A stretch of DNA of 13,400 nt, from NCBI GenBank assembly GCA_017414725.1, contig JAFQKZ010000018.1, positions 1 through 13,400 of the forward strand, written 5' to 3'. Each line of letters starts with the position of its first letter. Position 1 is the stretch's first letter. The notes beneath the pieces are model-generated. The model saw only the letters and a program-made list of their open reading frames with translations. It ran no database searches and was not told the DNA's origin. A program made the translations under genes and the position numbers. Source of the DNA: Clostridia bacterium. GTDB taxonomy: Bacteria > Bacillota > Clostridia > Oscillospirales > Acutalibacteraceae. Positions 6,710-13,400 of this stretch are shown here, piece by piece.

Positions 6710-6714
6710 CCCCT
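6710..6714 (-). promoter_or_regulatory. ribosome binding site for the GTG start of polA
   Basis: AGGGG on the minus strand lies ten bases before the GTG at 6697-6699. That GTG gives the canonical KFLVLDGNS N-terminus of the 5' nuclease domain, and no ATG lies nearby in frame. Confidence 0.6.
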
Positions 6715-6744
6715 ATTTATTTAAAAACCAATTAATTTTTATCT

Positions 6745-7461
6745 CTATTTTAAATTATGATAAACATTTTTCACGTCTTCGTCTTCATCGAGTATCTCTA
6801 AAAGCACGTCAACTTTTTCACTCTCTTCAGGTGTGAGCTCAGTATAATTGTCAGGTATCATTTCTATCTCCGATGAAATAATATTGTGTTTCTTGTTTTT
6901 TAAAAAACTATAAACCTGTTCGTAATATTCTTTTTGCGTATATATAATAATATTTTCGTCTTCAGTTTCAAAATCTATCGCACCGGAATTAATTATGTCC
7001 TCTTCAACTTGCGAAATATTCTCACCAGAATTTTCCAAAATTATAACGCCTTTTGGTGAAAACATAAAAGAAACACATCCTGTGGATCCTAAATTCCCAC
7101 CATATTTACTAAAATAATGCCGCAAATTTCCTGCTGTACGATTTCTATTGTCTGTCAAGGTTTCAACTATAATCGCCACGCCGTGCGGACCGTAACCTTC
7201 GTATGTAATGCTCTCGAACTCGCTGCCATCGGTGCTCGACGCCGCTTTTTTAATAATCCGTTCAATGTTGTCATTCGGGACGTTGTTGCTCTTGGCTTTT
7301 GAAATGCAATCGCGAAGTTTTGAGTTTATCTCAGGGTCCGGACCGCCTTCTTTAACTGCTACTGAAAGCTCACGACCAATTTTTGTGAAAATTTTCGCGC
7401 GTTGACTATCGGTTTTCTCTTTTTTACGCTTAATATTGTTCCATTTTGAGTGCCCTGACAT
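6745..7461 (-). CDS. yebC: YebC/TACO1-family protein, YebC type
   Basis: Widespread bacterial protein long annotated as a transcriptional regulator (PmpR). More recent work on the YebC/TACO1 family points to a role on the ribosome that relieves stalling at difficult sequences such as polyproline. The 238-residue length is typical. The N-terminal domain has the signature MSGHSKWNNIKRKKEKTD, then EGGPDPEINSKLRDCISKAK and NVPNDNIERIIKKA. The middle contains YEGYGPHGVAIIVETLTDNR followed by RHYFSKYGGNLGSTGCVSFMF. The acidic C-terminus is also usual. The GHSKW opening places it with YebC rather than the YeeI branch. The ribosome binding site is strong (GAGGTG, eight bases from the ATG). It lies between walJ and polA in one transcription unit. 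In many genomes yebC neighbours ruvC, which is not seen here. Confidence 0.96.
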   Translation of the reverse strand: MSGHSKWNNIKRKKEKTDSQRAKIFTKIGRELSVAVKEGGPDPEINSKLRDCISKAKSNNVPNDNIERIIKKAASSTDGSEFESITYEGYGPHGVAIIVETLTDNRNRTAGNLRHYFSKYGGNLGSTGCVSFMFSPKGVIILENSGENISQVEEDIINSGAIDFETEDENIIIYTQKEYYEQVYSFLKNKKHNIISSEIEMIPDNYTELTPEESEKVDVLLEILDEDEDVKNVYHNLK

Positions 7462-7491
7462 AATTAAAACACCTCGTTATTTAATATAAAT

Positions 7492-8298
7492 TTAGACTTC
7501 GCAAAACTCGTTTTTAATATTAACCGGAGCCGCAACTGAAATCGATATGTTATCTTCCGGCCGCAATCCATAATTTATCAATGCATTTAACGCTGATTCT
7601 AATGCCAGTTCCGGTAAATTATTATGCGAGCTTAAGTGCGAAAGTACTATATTTTTCGTTCCATGCTCTATTAAAAATGGTAAAATCGCCGAACATGTTT
7701 CGTTTGACAAGTGCCCTAAATTTGATAAAATCCGTCGTTTTGTGCTGTATGGGTATGGTCCGTTTTCCAACATTTTAACATCATGGTTCGATTCTATAAT
7801 CACAGCTTCGCAAGATTTTAAATTATTTTTAATCTCGTCGGATATGTACCCTAAGTCTGTGCAAATCGCCATTTTCTTGTTTGAGCTGTCGGTTATAACA
7901 TATCCCAGCCCCTCTTCACAATCATGCGGTAAATCAAATGGCTTTATACTCGCAAAACCAATATCATATTCTTTTTTAGCACAAACTTCTTGGAGTTTTA
8001 TATTGTTGTTAATAATATCTTTATCTTTTAAACATGCTAAGGTTCCGTAAGATGCACAGACTTTTATATCGTATTTTTTAAGCAAAACTTTTAAGGCTGA
8101 TACATGATCTGTATGTTCATGTGTGACAAAAATATACTTCAAATTATTGATATTTATGTTATTTCTAGATAAAAATAATTCTATTTGTTTGGCGCTTTTC
8201 CCGGCGTCAATTAAAATTCCTTCGCCACTCTCAAATTCTATATACGTACAATTTCCACTACTACCGCTAAAAACATTATAAAACTTTATTTGTTTCAC
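7492..8298 (-). CDS. walJ: metallo-beta-lactamase-fold hydrolase, WalJ/YycJ family
   Basis: Predicted dinuclear-metal hydrolase of 268 residues, soluble and without a signal peptide. It opens with the family's SGSSGNCTYIE at 11-21. The metal-binding HxHxDH is THEHTDH at 59-65 (His60, His62, Asp64, His65). Later ligand motifs include the His in FDLPHD, the Asp in AICTDLG and the His in VLSHLSSHNN. In Bacillus and Streptococcus, yycJ/vicX belongs to the WalRK cell-wall regulon and has been linked to coordinating division with replication, but its substrate is not settled. Here there is no walRK, and the gene lies 24 bases after murA. The start is GTG with AGGA almost adjacent, a poor site that suggests coupling to murA. 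The family call is firm. The symbol rests on similarity remembered, not searched. Confidence 0.88.
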   Translation of the reverse strand: MKQIKFYNVFSGSSGNCTYIEFESGEGILIDAGKSAKQIELFLSRNNININNLKYIFVTHEHTDHVSALKVLLKKYDIKVCASYGTLACLKDKDIINNNIKLQEVCAKKEYDIGFASIKPFDLPHDCEEGLGYVITDSSNKKMAICTDLGYISDEIKNNLKSCEAVIIESNHDVKMLENGPYPYSTKRRILSNLGHLSNETCSAILPFLIEHGTKNIVLSHLSSHNNLPELALESALNALINYGLRPEDNISISVAAPVNIKNEFCEV

Positions 8299-8322
8299 AT
8301 CCTATCTTGACCAAAGCTTGAT

Positions 8323-9609
8323 TTACAGCCCGGCAACTTCGCTCTCGTAATCTATTTGTTTTATTTTTTTAATATCAGCACCTAGATTTTTTAGTTTTTC
8401 TATAATATTTTCGTAACCGCGCTCTATGTGACTTATGTTCTCAATCGTAGTTTCACCTTTGGCGCTTAGTCCCGCTATTATGAGTGCAGCTCCAGCACGT
8501 AAATCAGTAGCCTTTACTGCAGCTCCGGTAAGCTCCGAAACCCCTTCTATAACGGCTAGTCGACCGTCTACAGAAATGTTCGCGCCCATTCTCCTCAGCT
8601 CTTCAACGTATCTGAATCTGTTATCCCAAACCGCTTCGTTAACTATGCTTGTCCCTTCAGCTTGCGTCAACAAAGCTGCAATTTGTGGTTGCATGTCAGT
8701 CGGGAACCCCGGATGTGGCATGGTTTTTACATTGCACTTTTTTAATTTCTCGCCTGATATTAATCTGATTGAATCAGAATATTCGTATATTTTTGCACCG
8801 ATTTCTTTTAATTTTGCCGTAATAGACTCCAAATGTCTAGGTGTTACGTTCTTAATAGTAATTTCCCCGCCGGTCGCTAAAGCTGCTGTTAGATACGTTC
8901 CCGCCTCAATTTGATCCGGAATTATCGAGTACGTTACACCACGTAATTTCTTGACACCTTTGATTTTTATCACGTCGGTGCCGGCTCCAAAAATATCTGC
9001 ACCCATACAATTTAAGAAATTCGCGAGGTCTACTATATGTGGTTCTTTCGCGGCGTTTTCTATTATAGTCATGCCCTCAGCTTTTACTGCCGCAAGCATG
9101 ATATTTACCGTGGCCCCAACCGAAACAACGTCTAAATATATATTAGTTCCTTTTAATTTTTCGCTCTTGGCACGTATTAAACCACCATCAATAGTACATT
9201 TGGCACCTAATGCACTAAGTCCCTTAATATGCTGGTCGATAGGTCTGGTCCCGAAATCACAGCCCCCCGGTAAATACACATTGGACTCATTAAATCTCCC
9301 CAACAAAGTCCCCAATAAATAACAAGATGCCCGTATGTTCCGCATTAAATCATACGACGCAATCGAACACTGAATATTTCTTGGATCAAGTTCTATTGTG
9401 TTCTTGTTTATCATCTTCACTTTTACATTTAGATCTTGCAGTAGTTTGCACATTAAATTTATATCACTTATCGCAGGTACATTCTCAATTCTACATACCC
9501 CGTCCGAAAGTGCGGCCGCAGGTAATATCGCTAAAGCTGCGTTTTTAGCTCCGCTTATTTCTACGCTTCCACGTAGTTTATTTCCGCCAGTTATACATAT
9601 TTTCTGCAC
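8323..9609 (-). CDS. murA: UDP-N-acetylglucosamine 1-carboxyvinyltransferase MurA
   Basis: Catalyses the first committed step of peptidoglycan synthesis, transferring enolpyruvate from PEP to UDP-GlcNAc in the cytoplasm. The 428 residues span the full two-domain EPT fold. Lys22-Asn23 in SGAKNAAL bind substrate. The active-site loop LPGGCDFGTRPID has Cys117, equivalent to E. coli Cys115, the residue alkylated by fosfomycin. FPTDMQPQ carries the catalytic Asp, and ATDLRAGAALIIAGL near the C-terminus carries the conserved Arg. The start is GTG, with AAGGGGAG six bases upstream. It follows the PASTA kinase gene by 45 bases with no terminator, where rsgA stands in Bacillus. Low-GC Firmicutes often have two MurA paralogues, and I cannot say which of them this is. 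Confidence 0.97.
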   Translation of the reverse strand: MQKICITGGNKLRGSVEISGAKNAALAILPAAALSDGVCRIENVPAISDINLMCKLLQDLNVKVKMINKNTIELDPRNIQCSIASYDLMRNIRASCYLLGTLLGRFNESNVYLPGGCDFGTRPIDQHIKGLSALGAKCTIDGGLIRAKSEKLKGTNIYLDVVSVGATVNIMLAAVKAEGMTIIENAAKEPHIVDLANFLNCMGADIFGAGTDVIKIKGVKKLRGVTYSIIPDQIEAGTYLTAALATGGEITIKNVTPRHLESITAKLKEIGAKIYEYSDSIRLISGEKLKKCNVKTMPHPGFPTDMQPQIAALLTQAEGTSIVNEAVWDNRFRYVEELRRMGANISVDGRLAVIEGVSELTGAAVKATDLRAGAALIIAGLSAKGETTIENISHIERGYENIIEKLKNLGADIKKIKQIDYESEVAGL

Positions 9610-9615
9610 AATAAT

Positions 9616-9623
9616 CTCCCCTT
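9616..9623 (-). promoter_or_regulatory. strong ribosome binding site for the GTG start of murA
   Basis: AAGGGGAG on the minus strand lies six bases before the GTG at 9607-9609. This fixes a non-ATG start that gives the expected QKICITGG N-terminus. Confidence 0.7.
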
Positions 9624-9654
9624 TACTTTTATTTTATTATTTTTATATATCTTT

Positions 9655-11655
9655 TTAATCTTGATATACTTGGTTTTCATCATTTGCTTCACTCGCTTCA
9701 CTTTCTTGCGTGTTAACTTTATATTCATGTTTTGTTGTTTTTATATTATTAGAACTTGAATCAAAATCTATTTCGTATTCTCTATATAACTTGTCATCTA
9801 GTTTTACACGTATAATTTTGGTTCCTGTAGCGCCCGTAACGCCGTTGGGTATGCTGTAATTTTTTCCGTACGCTGGGTTTACAGTTTCAAAAATTATTCT
9901 TTTGTTGCCGTCATACACACTCATAGTCACCGGATAATTTATATCAGGCAAATCTATAGTTATATCAAAATTTTTCTCTTTTTTCTTGCCGGAACTGGCC
10001 ATTATGCGTATCTCAGAATCTTTTTCAACTGTAACTCCGGGCAGTGGCTCTGTAGAAAGCACCACATCTTTAGCTTTATCACTATTTTCGTAAATTATAC
10101 TTCCTGAAACTTTTATGCCCGCAGATTCTAACTCTTGTTTAGCTTGCTCAATAGTTTTTCCCGTAACATCAGGAATTCGTACAGTTTTTTCTTCCGGGCC
10201 TTCGCTTATAAATAAAGTTACAGTCGTGTCAGCCGTGACTTTGGTGTCTTCTCTTGGAGTTATATTGCACACGTTTCCTTCAACAATATCTTCGTGATTT
10301 ACTGTCACAATCTCGTATTTTAACCCTAAATTGTCTAATTTTGCACGCGCAACCTCTTCTGTCATATTCTTTACAGACGGCACCGTTATTAACACGCCTG
10401 AAGTGTTAACTTGTAAATTTATTACAGCGTTTTGTTTGACTTTTTTTGAACCCGGTGCCGGATCTTGACTTAAAATTATTCCTTCGGGTTTGCTCGAATC
10501 ATATACAGGCTCAACTTTCCATTCGAATTTATTATTTATATTGCTCTGCACGTCAGATAGTTTCATGCCCACAAAATTCGGAACTTCTACGTCTTTAACC
10601 CCATTTATTCCGCATGAAGTAAACCATGCCATAAATACAAATACAACCGCAATGATTCCTACAGCTGCCGCTATCCCACCGGCTATAGCAGTAGCTTTAC
10701 TCTTTTTCTTGTGCTCGCGTACGTCATCATTAGAGTTGTAATTATAATTATTTTCGTATTCTAAATTATTAATATATTTCGTAGGATTGTTATCCGCAAA
10801 ATATTTCTCGTATTCAAAAATTGTTTCCGGGTTCTCTTCAAATTTCTTGAGCTCATTTAACATATTATCAGCATTCTGATATCTATGATTAATGTTTTTT
10901 TGCATGGCTCTTAAAGTGATCTGTTCGAGACCTTTGGGAATTTCTTGGTTTATCTCAGTCGGTGCAACAGGCTTTGTTTGCATCTGCATAATAGCAACAG
11001 AAACAGCGTTATCTGCTTCAAACGGCAACTTACCCGTTAACATCTCGTACATCATTACGCCTACAGAATAAATATCTGATCTTTCGTCTATGATACTTCC
11101 TTTGGCCTGTTCCGGTGAAATATAATGCACCGAACCTATAGCTCTGTCAGTCATGGTATGCGTTTCGTTACGTGCAAATCTTGCAATGCCAAAATCCGTA
11201 ACTTTAATAGTTCCGTCTTTTAATAACATGATATTTTGAGGTTTTATGTCTCTATGAATAATACCTTTGTTGTGAGCATGTTTCAGAGCTGACAGGGTTT
11301 GTTTCGCAAAATAAACAGCGTCCTGCCAGTTAATAATTTTTTGCCTGGAAATGAACTCTTTTAAAGTAATCCCGTCAATGTATTCCATTACTATATATTG
11401 AATTTTCGTTCCAAAACTTACGTCATAAACTTTTACTATATTTGGATGAGATAAGACCGCAATTGCGTTAGATTCGTTCTTGAATCTGCGAACAAAATCG
11501 TTGTTCCCCAAAAATTCGTCTTTTAAAATCTTAAGAGCAACTATCTTGTCGTCTATTATATCATAAGCACGATATACAACCGCCATTCCGCCGACTCCGA
11601 TTAATTCTTGTATCTCATATCTGGAATCTAATCTTTTACCGGTGTATTTATCCAA
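9655..11655 (-). CDS. prkC: PASTA-domain serine/threonine protein kinase (PrkC/Stk1 type)
   Basis: Membrane receptor kinase that senses peptidoglycan or lipid II outside and phosphorylates cytoplasmic proteins. Of 666 residues, 13-275 form a complete kinase: Gly loop IGVGGMAVVY, Lys42, helix-C Glu61, HRDIKPQN (Asp136), DFG at 154-156, an activation loop with Thr165, Thr167 and Thr169, and SPEQ at 180-183. An Asn/Tyr-rich linker (about 288-311) and a basic patch KKKSK lead to one membrane segment (about 321-345). Three PASTA repeats follow, at about 356-418, 423-486 and 492-556, then a C-terminal domain (560-630) of likely Ig-like type and an acidic tail. The start is TTG, with AAGGAGAG eight bases upstream. 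It sits 31 bases after its phosphatase, the usual pair for reversible control of wall growth and division. The symbol is by family; stk1 or pknB are equivalent names. Confidence 0.97.
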   Translation of the reverse strand: MDKYTGKRLDSRYEIQELIGVGGMAVVYRAYDIIDDKIVALKILKDEFLGNNDFVRRFKNESNAIAVLSHPNIVKVYDVSFGTKIQYIVMEYIDGITLKEFISRQKIINWQDAVYFAKQTLSALKHAHNKGIIHRDIKPQNIMLLKDGTIKVTDFGIARFARNETHTMTDRAIGSVHYISPEQAKGSIIDERSDIYSVGVMMYEMLTGKLPFEADNAVSVAIMQMQTKPVAPTEINQEIPKGLEQITLRAMQKNINHRYQNADNMLNELKKFEENPETIFEYEKYFADNNPTKYINNLEYENNYNYNSNDDVREHKKKSKATAIAGGIAAAVGIIAVVFVFMAWFTSCGINGVKDVEVPNFVGMKLSDVQSNINNKFEWKVEPVYDSSKPEGIILSQDPAPGSKKVKQNAVINLQVNTSGVLITVPSVKNMTEEVARAKLDNLGLKYEIVTVNHEDIVEGNVCNITPREDTKVTADTTVTLFISEGPEEKTVRIPDVTGKTIEQAKQELESAGIKVSGSIIYENSDKAKDVVLSTEPLPGVTVEKDSEIRIMASSGKKKEKNFDITIDLPDINYPVTMSVYDGNKRIIFETVNPAYGKNYSIPNGVTGATGTKIIRVKLDDKLYREYEIDFDSSSNNIKTTKHEYKVNTQESEASEANDENQVYQD

Positions 11656-11663
11656 GTCCCAAT

Positions 11664-11671
11664 CTCTCCTT
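11664..11671 (-). promoter_or_regulatory. ribosome binding site that sets the TTG start of prkC
   Basis: AAGGAGAG on the minus strand lies eight bases before the TTG at 11653-11655. The resulting N-terminus (MDKYTGKRLDSRYEI) matches the usual PrkC-type opening, so the TTG start is favoured over later ATG codons. Confidence 0.7.
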
Positions 11672-11686
11672 ATATTAAAATATTTT

Positions 11687-12424
11687 TTAAATTATTACAG
11701 AAACCGTGATATTATCATGTCCACCTAAATTATTTGCTTCGTCTATTAATATTTTAGGAAGTTTCTCTAAATTGTCAATATTTTTTTTGTAAATATTATA
11801 TATCTCATGATCTTCCAGATAATTCGTAAGTCCGTCCGTACAAGATAATATAATACTTTTTGAGTCGATATTTAATAAATTATAATCAAATTTTATTTCC
11901 GAATTTACTCCTAAAGCTCGAGTAATTATATTTTTTCGTGCGTGATTTCGAGCCTCTTGTTCAGTAATCTCCCCCTTGTCAAGTAATTCTTGTACAATCG
12001 AATGATCTGTCGTAGCTCTATAAATATTATTATTTTCTTGAGACAAAATATAAGCGCGACTGTCCCCGGCGTGTGCTATATGAACCTGATTCTTGTTTCT
12101 TATAACAAACACTATTGTAGTACCCATACCGGATAACTGCTCGTTTTGCTGTGATTCGCTGTAAATCGCATAATTCGCACAGTCTATACAATATTTCATG
12201 AAATTTTTTGTTTCTTGAGAATTATTTAAAATATCTAAATTTCTATTAATTAATTCAGATATCCCACGAGTTGCCATTGAACTGGCTATATCTCCTCCGT
12301 TGTTGCCACCCATACCGTCGCAAACTATGCTCCATGCAAGATCCTCCGATATTATATTTCCTGCAACTGTGTCTTGATTAGTTTTACGCTTTTTCCCAAT
12401 ATCTGTCAAATAATAAAAATTCAT
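11687..12424 (-). CDS. prpC: PP2C-family Ser/Thr phosphatase (PrpC/Stp)
   Basis: Metal-dependent phosphatase that reverses the action of the adjacent PASTA kinase. The 245 residues contain every PP2C motif: TDIGKKRKTNQD at 7-18, the metal-binding CDGMGG with Asp36, GMGTTIV at 99-105, HAGDSRAY with Asp121, TTDHSIVQELLDKGEI, SCTDGLTN with Asp197, and GGHDNITV with Asp237. There is no membrane segment, so it is cytoplasmic. The start is ATG. A strong AAGGAGGG lies 15 bases away, longer than ideal, with no closer start codon. It is 38 bases after rlmN and 31 before prkC, the conserved Gram-positive order. Confidence 0.97.
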   Translation of the reverse strand: MNFYYLTDIGKKRKTNQDTVAGNIISEDLAWSIVCDGMGGNNGGDIASSMATRGISELINRNLDILNNSQETKNFMKYCIDCANYAIYSESQQNEQLSGMGTTIVFVIRNKNQVHIAHAGDSRAYILSQENNNIYRATTDHSIVQELLDKGEITEQEARNHARKNIITRALGVNSEIKFDYNLLNIDSKSIILSCTDGLTNYLEDHEIYNIYKKNIDNLEKLPKILIDEANNLGGHDNITVSVII

Positions 12425-12462
12425 ATATTTTTAAAATTACCCTCCTTTTAACTCTTTAAAAA

Positions 12463-13400
12463 TTATTTCCTGAAATTATTATATTTTGTATTGTTATATT
12501 TTAATTGTCCACATGCACCGTTAATATCCTGACCTAACGTACGCCTGATAGTAACATTTATGTTCTCTTTTTCAAGAATATTTTTAAATCTATATATATC
12601 ACATATCGTACTTCTTTTCAAGTCATACTTCAAATTATTATTATCACACTCGAAATTATTCATCGGAATTAAATTTACATGACAAATCATGCCCCGTAAA
12701 ATTTTAGCTAATTCATGTGCACACTCTACAGTATCATTCAGATCTTTGATCATAATATATTCAAAAGATATGCGCCTTTTTGTGATTTTTGTGTAATATT
12801 TGCAAGCCGTGATTAAATCTTCGACACGCCATCTTTTATTAATTTTCATGATTTTATCACGAATTAAATTATTCGGAGCGTGCAGAGAAATAGACAAAGT
12901 TATCTGCAAATTTTCTTTCGCAAGTTCATAAATCTTGTCCACAAGCCCGCATGTAGAAATTGAAATATGCCGAGCTCCAATATTCAAATTATCTTTTGAG
13001 TTCACGAGCTTTATAAATTCTAAGACATTCTTGTAATTATCTAACGGTTCGCCCATACCCATTAATACTATATTTGAGATTTTTATTTTTAAATCTTTTT
13101 GAGCTACTTGAATTTGCGATAGTATTTCCGTAGAAAATAAATTTCGTGCAAACCCACCTTGACCTGTCATGCAAAATATACATCCCATTTTGCAACCTGC
13201 TTGCGTCGACAAACACATGCTATAACCATGATTATATTTCATAACCACGGATTCTATTACTTCTCCGTCATATAACTCGAATAAATATTTTACTGTACCG
13301 TCCTGAGAGATTTTCTTATCTTTTATTTTGCAAGACCCTATAAAATATCTCGATTTTAAATACTCGCGCAGTTCTTTGGGGATATTACCCATCTCGTCAA
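12463..13400 (-). CDS. rlmN: 23S rRNA (adenine-2503-C2)-methyltransferase RlmN, 5' end cut by window
   Basis: Radical-SAM enzyme that methylates C2 of A2503 in 23S rRNA (and A37 of some tRNAs). The first in-window ATG is at 13392, but the frame stays open to the edge: the codons before it read Asp-Glu-Met-Gly-Asn-Ile, matching the internal 'F-D/E-E-M-x-N-I/L' stretch of the family. The true start therefore lies beyond 13400, and roughly 40-50 residues of the N-terminal domain are missing. Counting from the Met at 13392, the cluster motif CKMGCIFC uses Cys67, Cys71 and Cys74, preceded by conserved Cys60. LMGMGEPLDNY (110-120) binds SAM. Cys294 in GACGQL near the end corresponds to the methyl-carrying Cys355 of E. 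coli. It ends 38 bases before prpC. The Asn/Lys-rich tail is ordinary. Confidence 0.96.
   Translation of the reverse strand, partial: DEMGNIPKELREYLKSRYFIGSCKIKDKKISQDGTVKYLFELYDGEVIESVVMKYNHGYSMCLSTQAGCKMGCIFCMTGQGGFARNLFSTEILSQIQVAQKDLKIKISNIVLMGMGEPLDNYKNVLEFIKLVNSKDNLNIGARHISISTCGLVDKIYELAKENLQITLSISLHAPNNLIRDKIMKINKRWRVEDLITACKYYTKITKRRISFEYIMIKDLNDTVECAHELAKILRGMICHVNLIPMNNFECDNNNLKYDLKRSTICDIYRFKNILEKENINVTIRRTLGQDINGACGQLKYNNTKYNNFRK

Noticed and set aside
8435..9322. Long plus-strand open frames opposite murA (8435-8914 and 8951-9322)
   Set aside because: They are antisense to a strongly conserved murA, have no ribosome binding site and show low-complexity Ser/Ala/Pro/Ile content typical of a reverse-strand shadow.
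1..13400. CRISPR arrays, tRNA or rRNA genes, IS ends, tandem repeats, toxin-antitoxin or phage-defence genes
   Set aside because: Reading both strands showed no regularly spaced repeats, cloverleaf sequences, transposase motifs or defence-family motifs; the coding content is almost entirely housekeeping.

Overview
The window is AT-rich and looks like a chromosomal core-genome segment of a low-GC Firmicute, most likely a member of the Clostridia. The evidence is the rplU-prp-rpmA cluster, in which L27 carries the cleavable N-terminal extension and its protease Prp lies beside it. The Gram-positive rlmN-prpC-prkC order with a PASTA-domain Ser/Thr kinase, strong AAGGAGG-type ribosome binding sites and frequent GTG/TTG starts point the same way. 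I cannot name the species. No phage, IS element, CRISPR array, tRNA or rRNA is visible.

Layout. (1) Positions 1-529 are mostly non-coding. A small, very basic 46-residue ORF of unknown function reads leftward near the edge, behind a near-consensus promoter. A perfect 8-bp palindrome (255-274) lies further upstream of it. (2) Positions 530-1653 hold a rightward ribosomal operon: an extended -10 promoter, an L21-leader-like 5' UTR, rplU (L21), prp (L27-processing cysteine protease) and rpmA (L27). A hairpin terminator ends it and appears to work in both directions. (3) Positions 1658-13400 are read entirely leftward. In order of transcription the genes are rlmN (cut by the right edge), prpC/stp, prkC/stk, murA, walJ/yycJ-like, yebC, polA, rimI, tsaD and a GNAT acetyltransferase. 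From rlmN to tsaD every gap is under 50 bases and no terminator is visible, so this looks like one long transcription unit. The GNAT gene is 89 bases from tsaD and may have its own weak promoter.

Function. The leftward set combines ribosome and tRNA modification (RlmN, RimI, TsaD), elongation help (YebC), DNA repair and Okazaki maturation (PolA), and envelope growth control (PrpC/PrkC, MurA, WalJ). The most suggestive arrangement is murA directly behind the PASTA kinase/phosphatase pair, because in other Firmicutes this kinase controls MurA abundance. All large genes belong to known families. The least explained item is the small basic ORF with its strong promoter at the left edge. I found no convincing sign of a wholly new multi-gene system.
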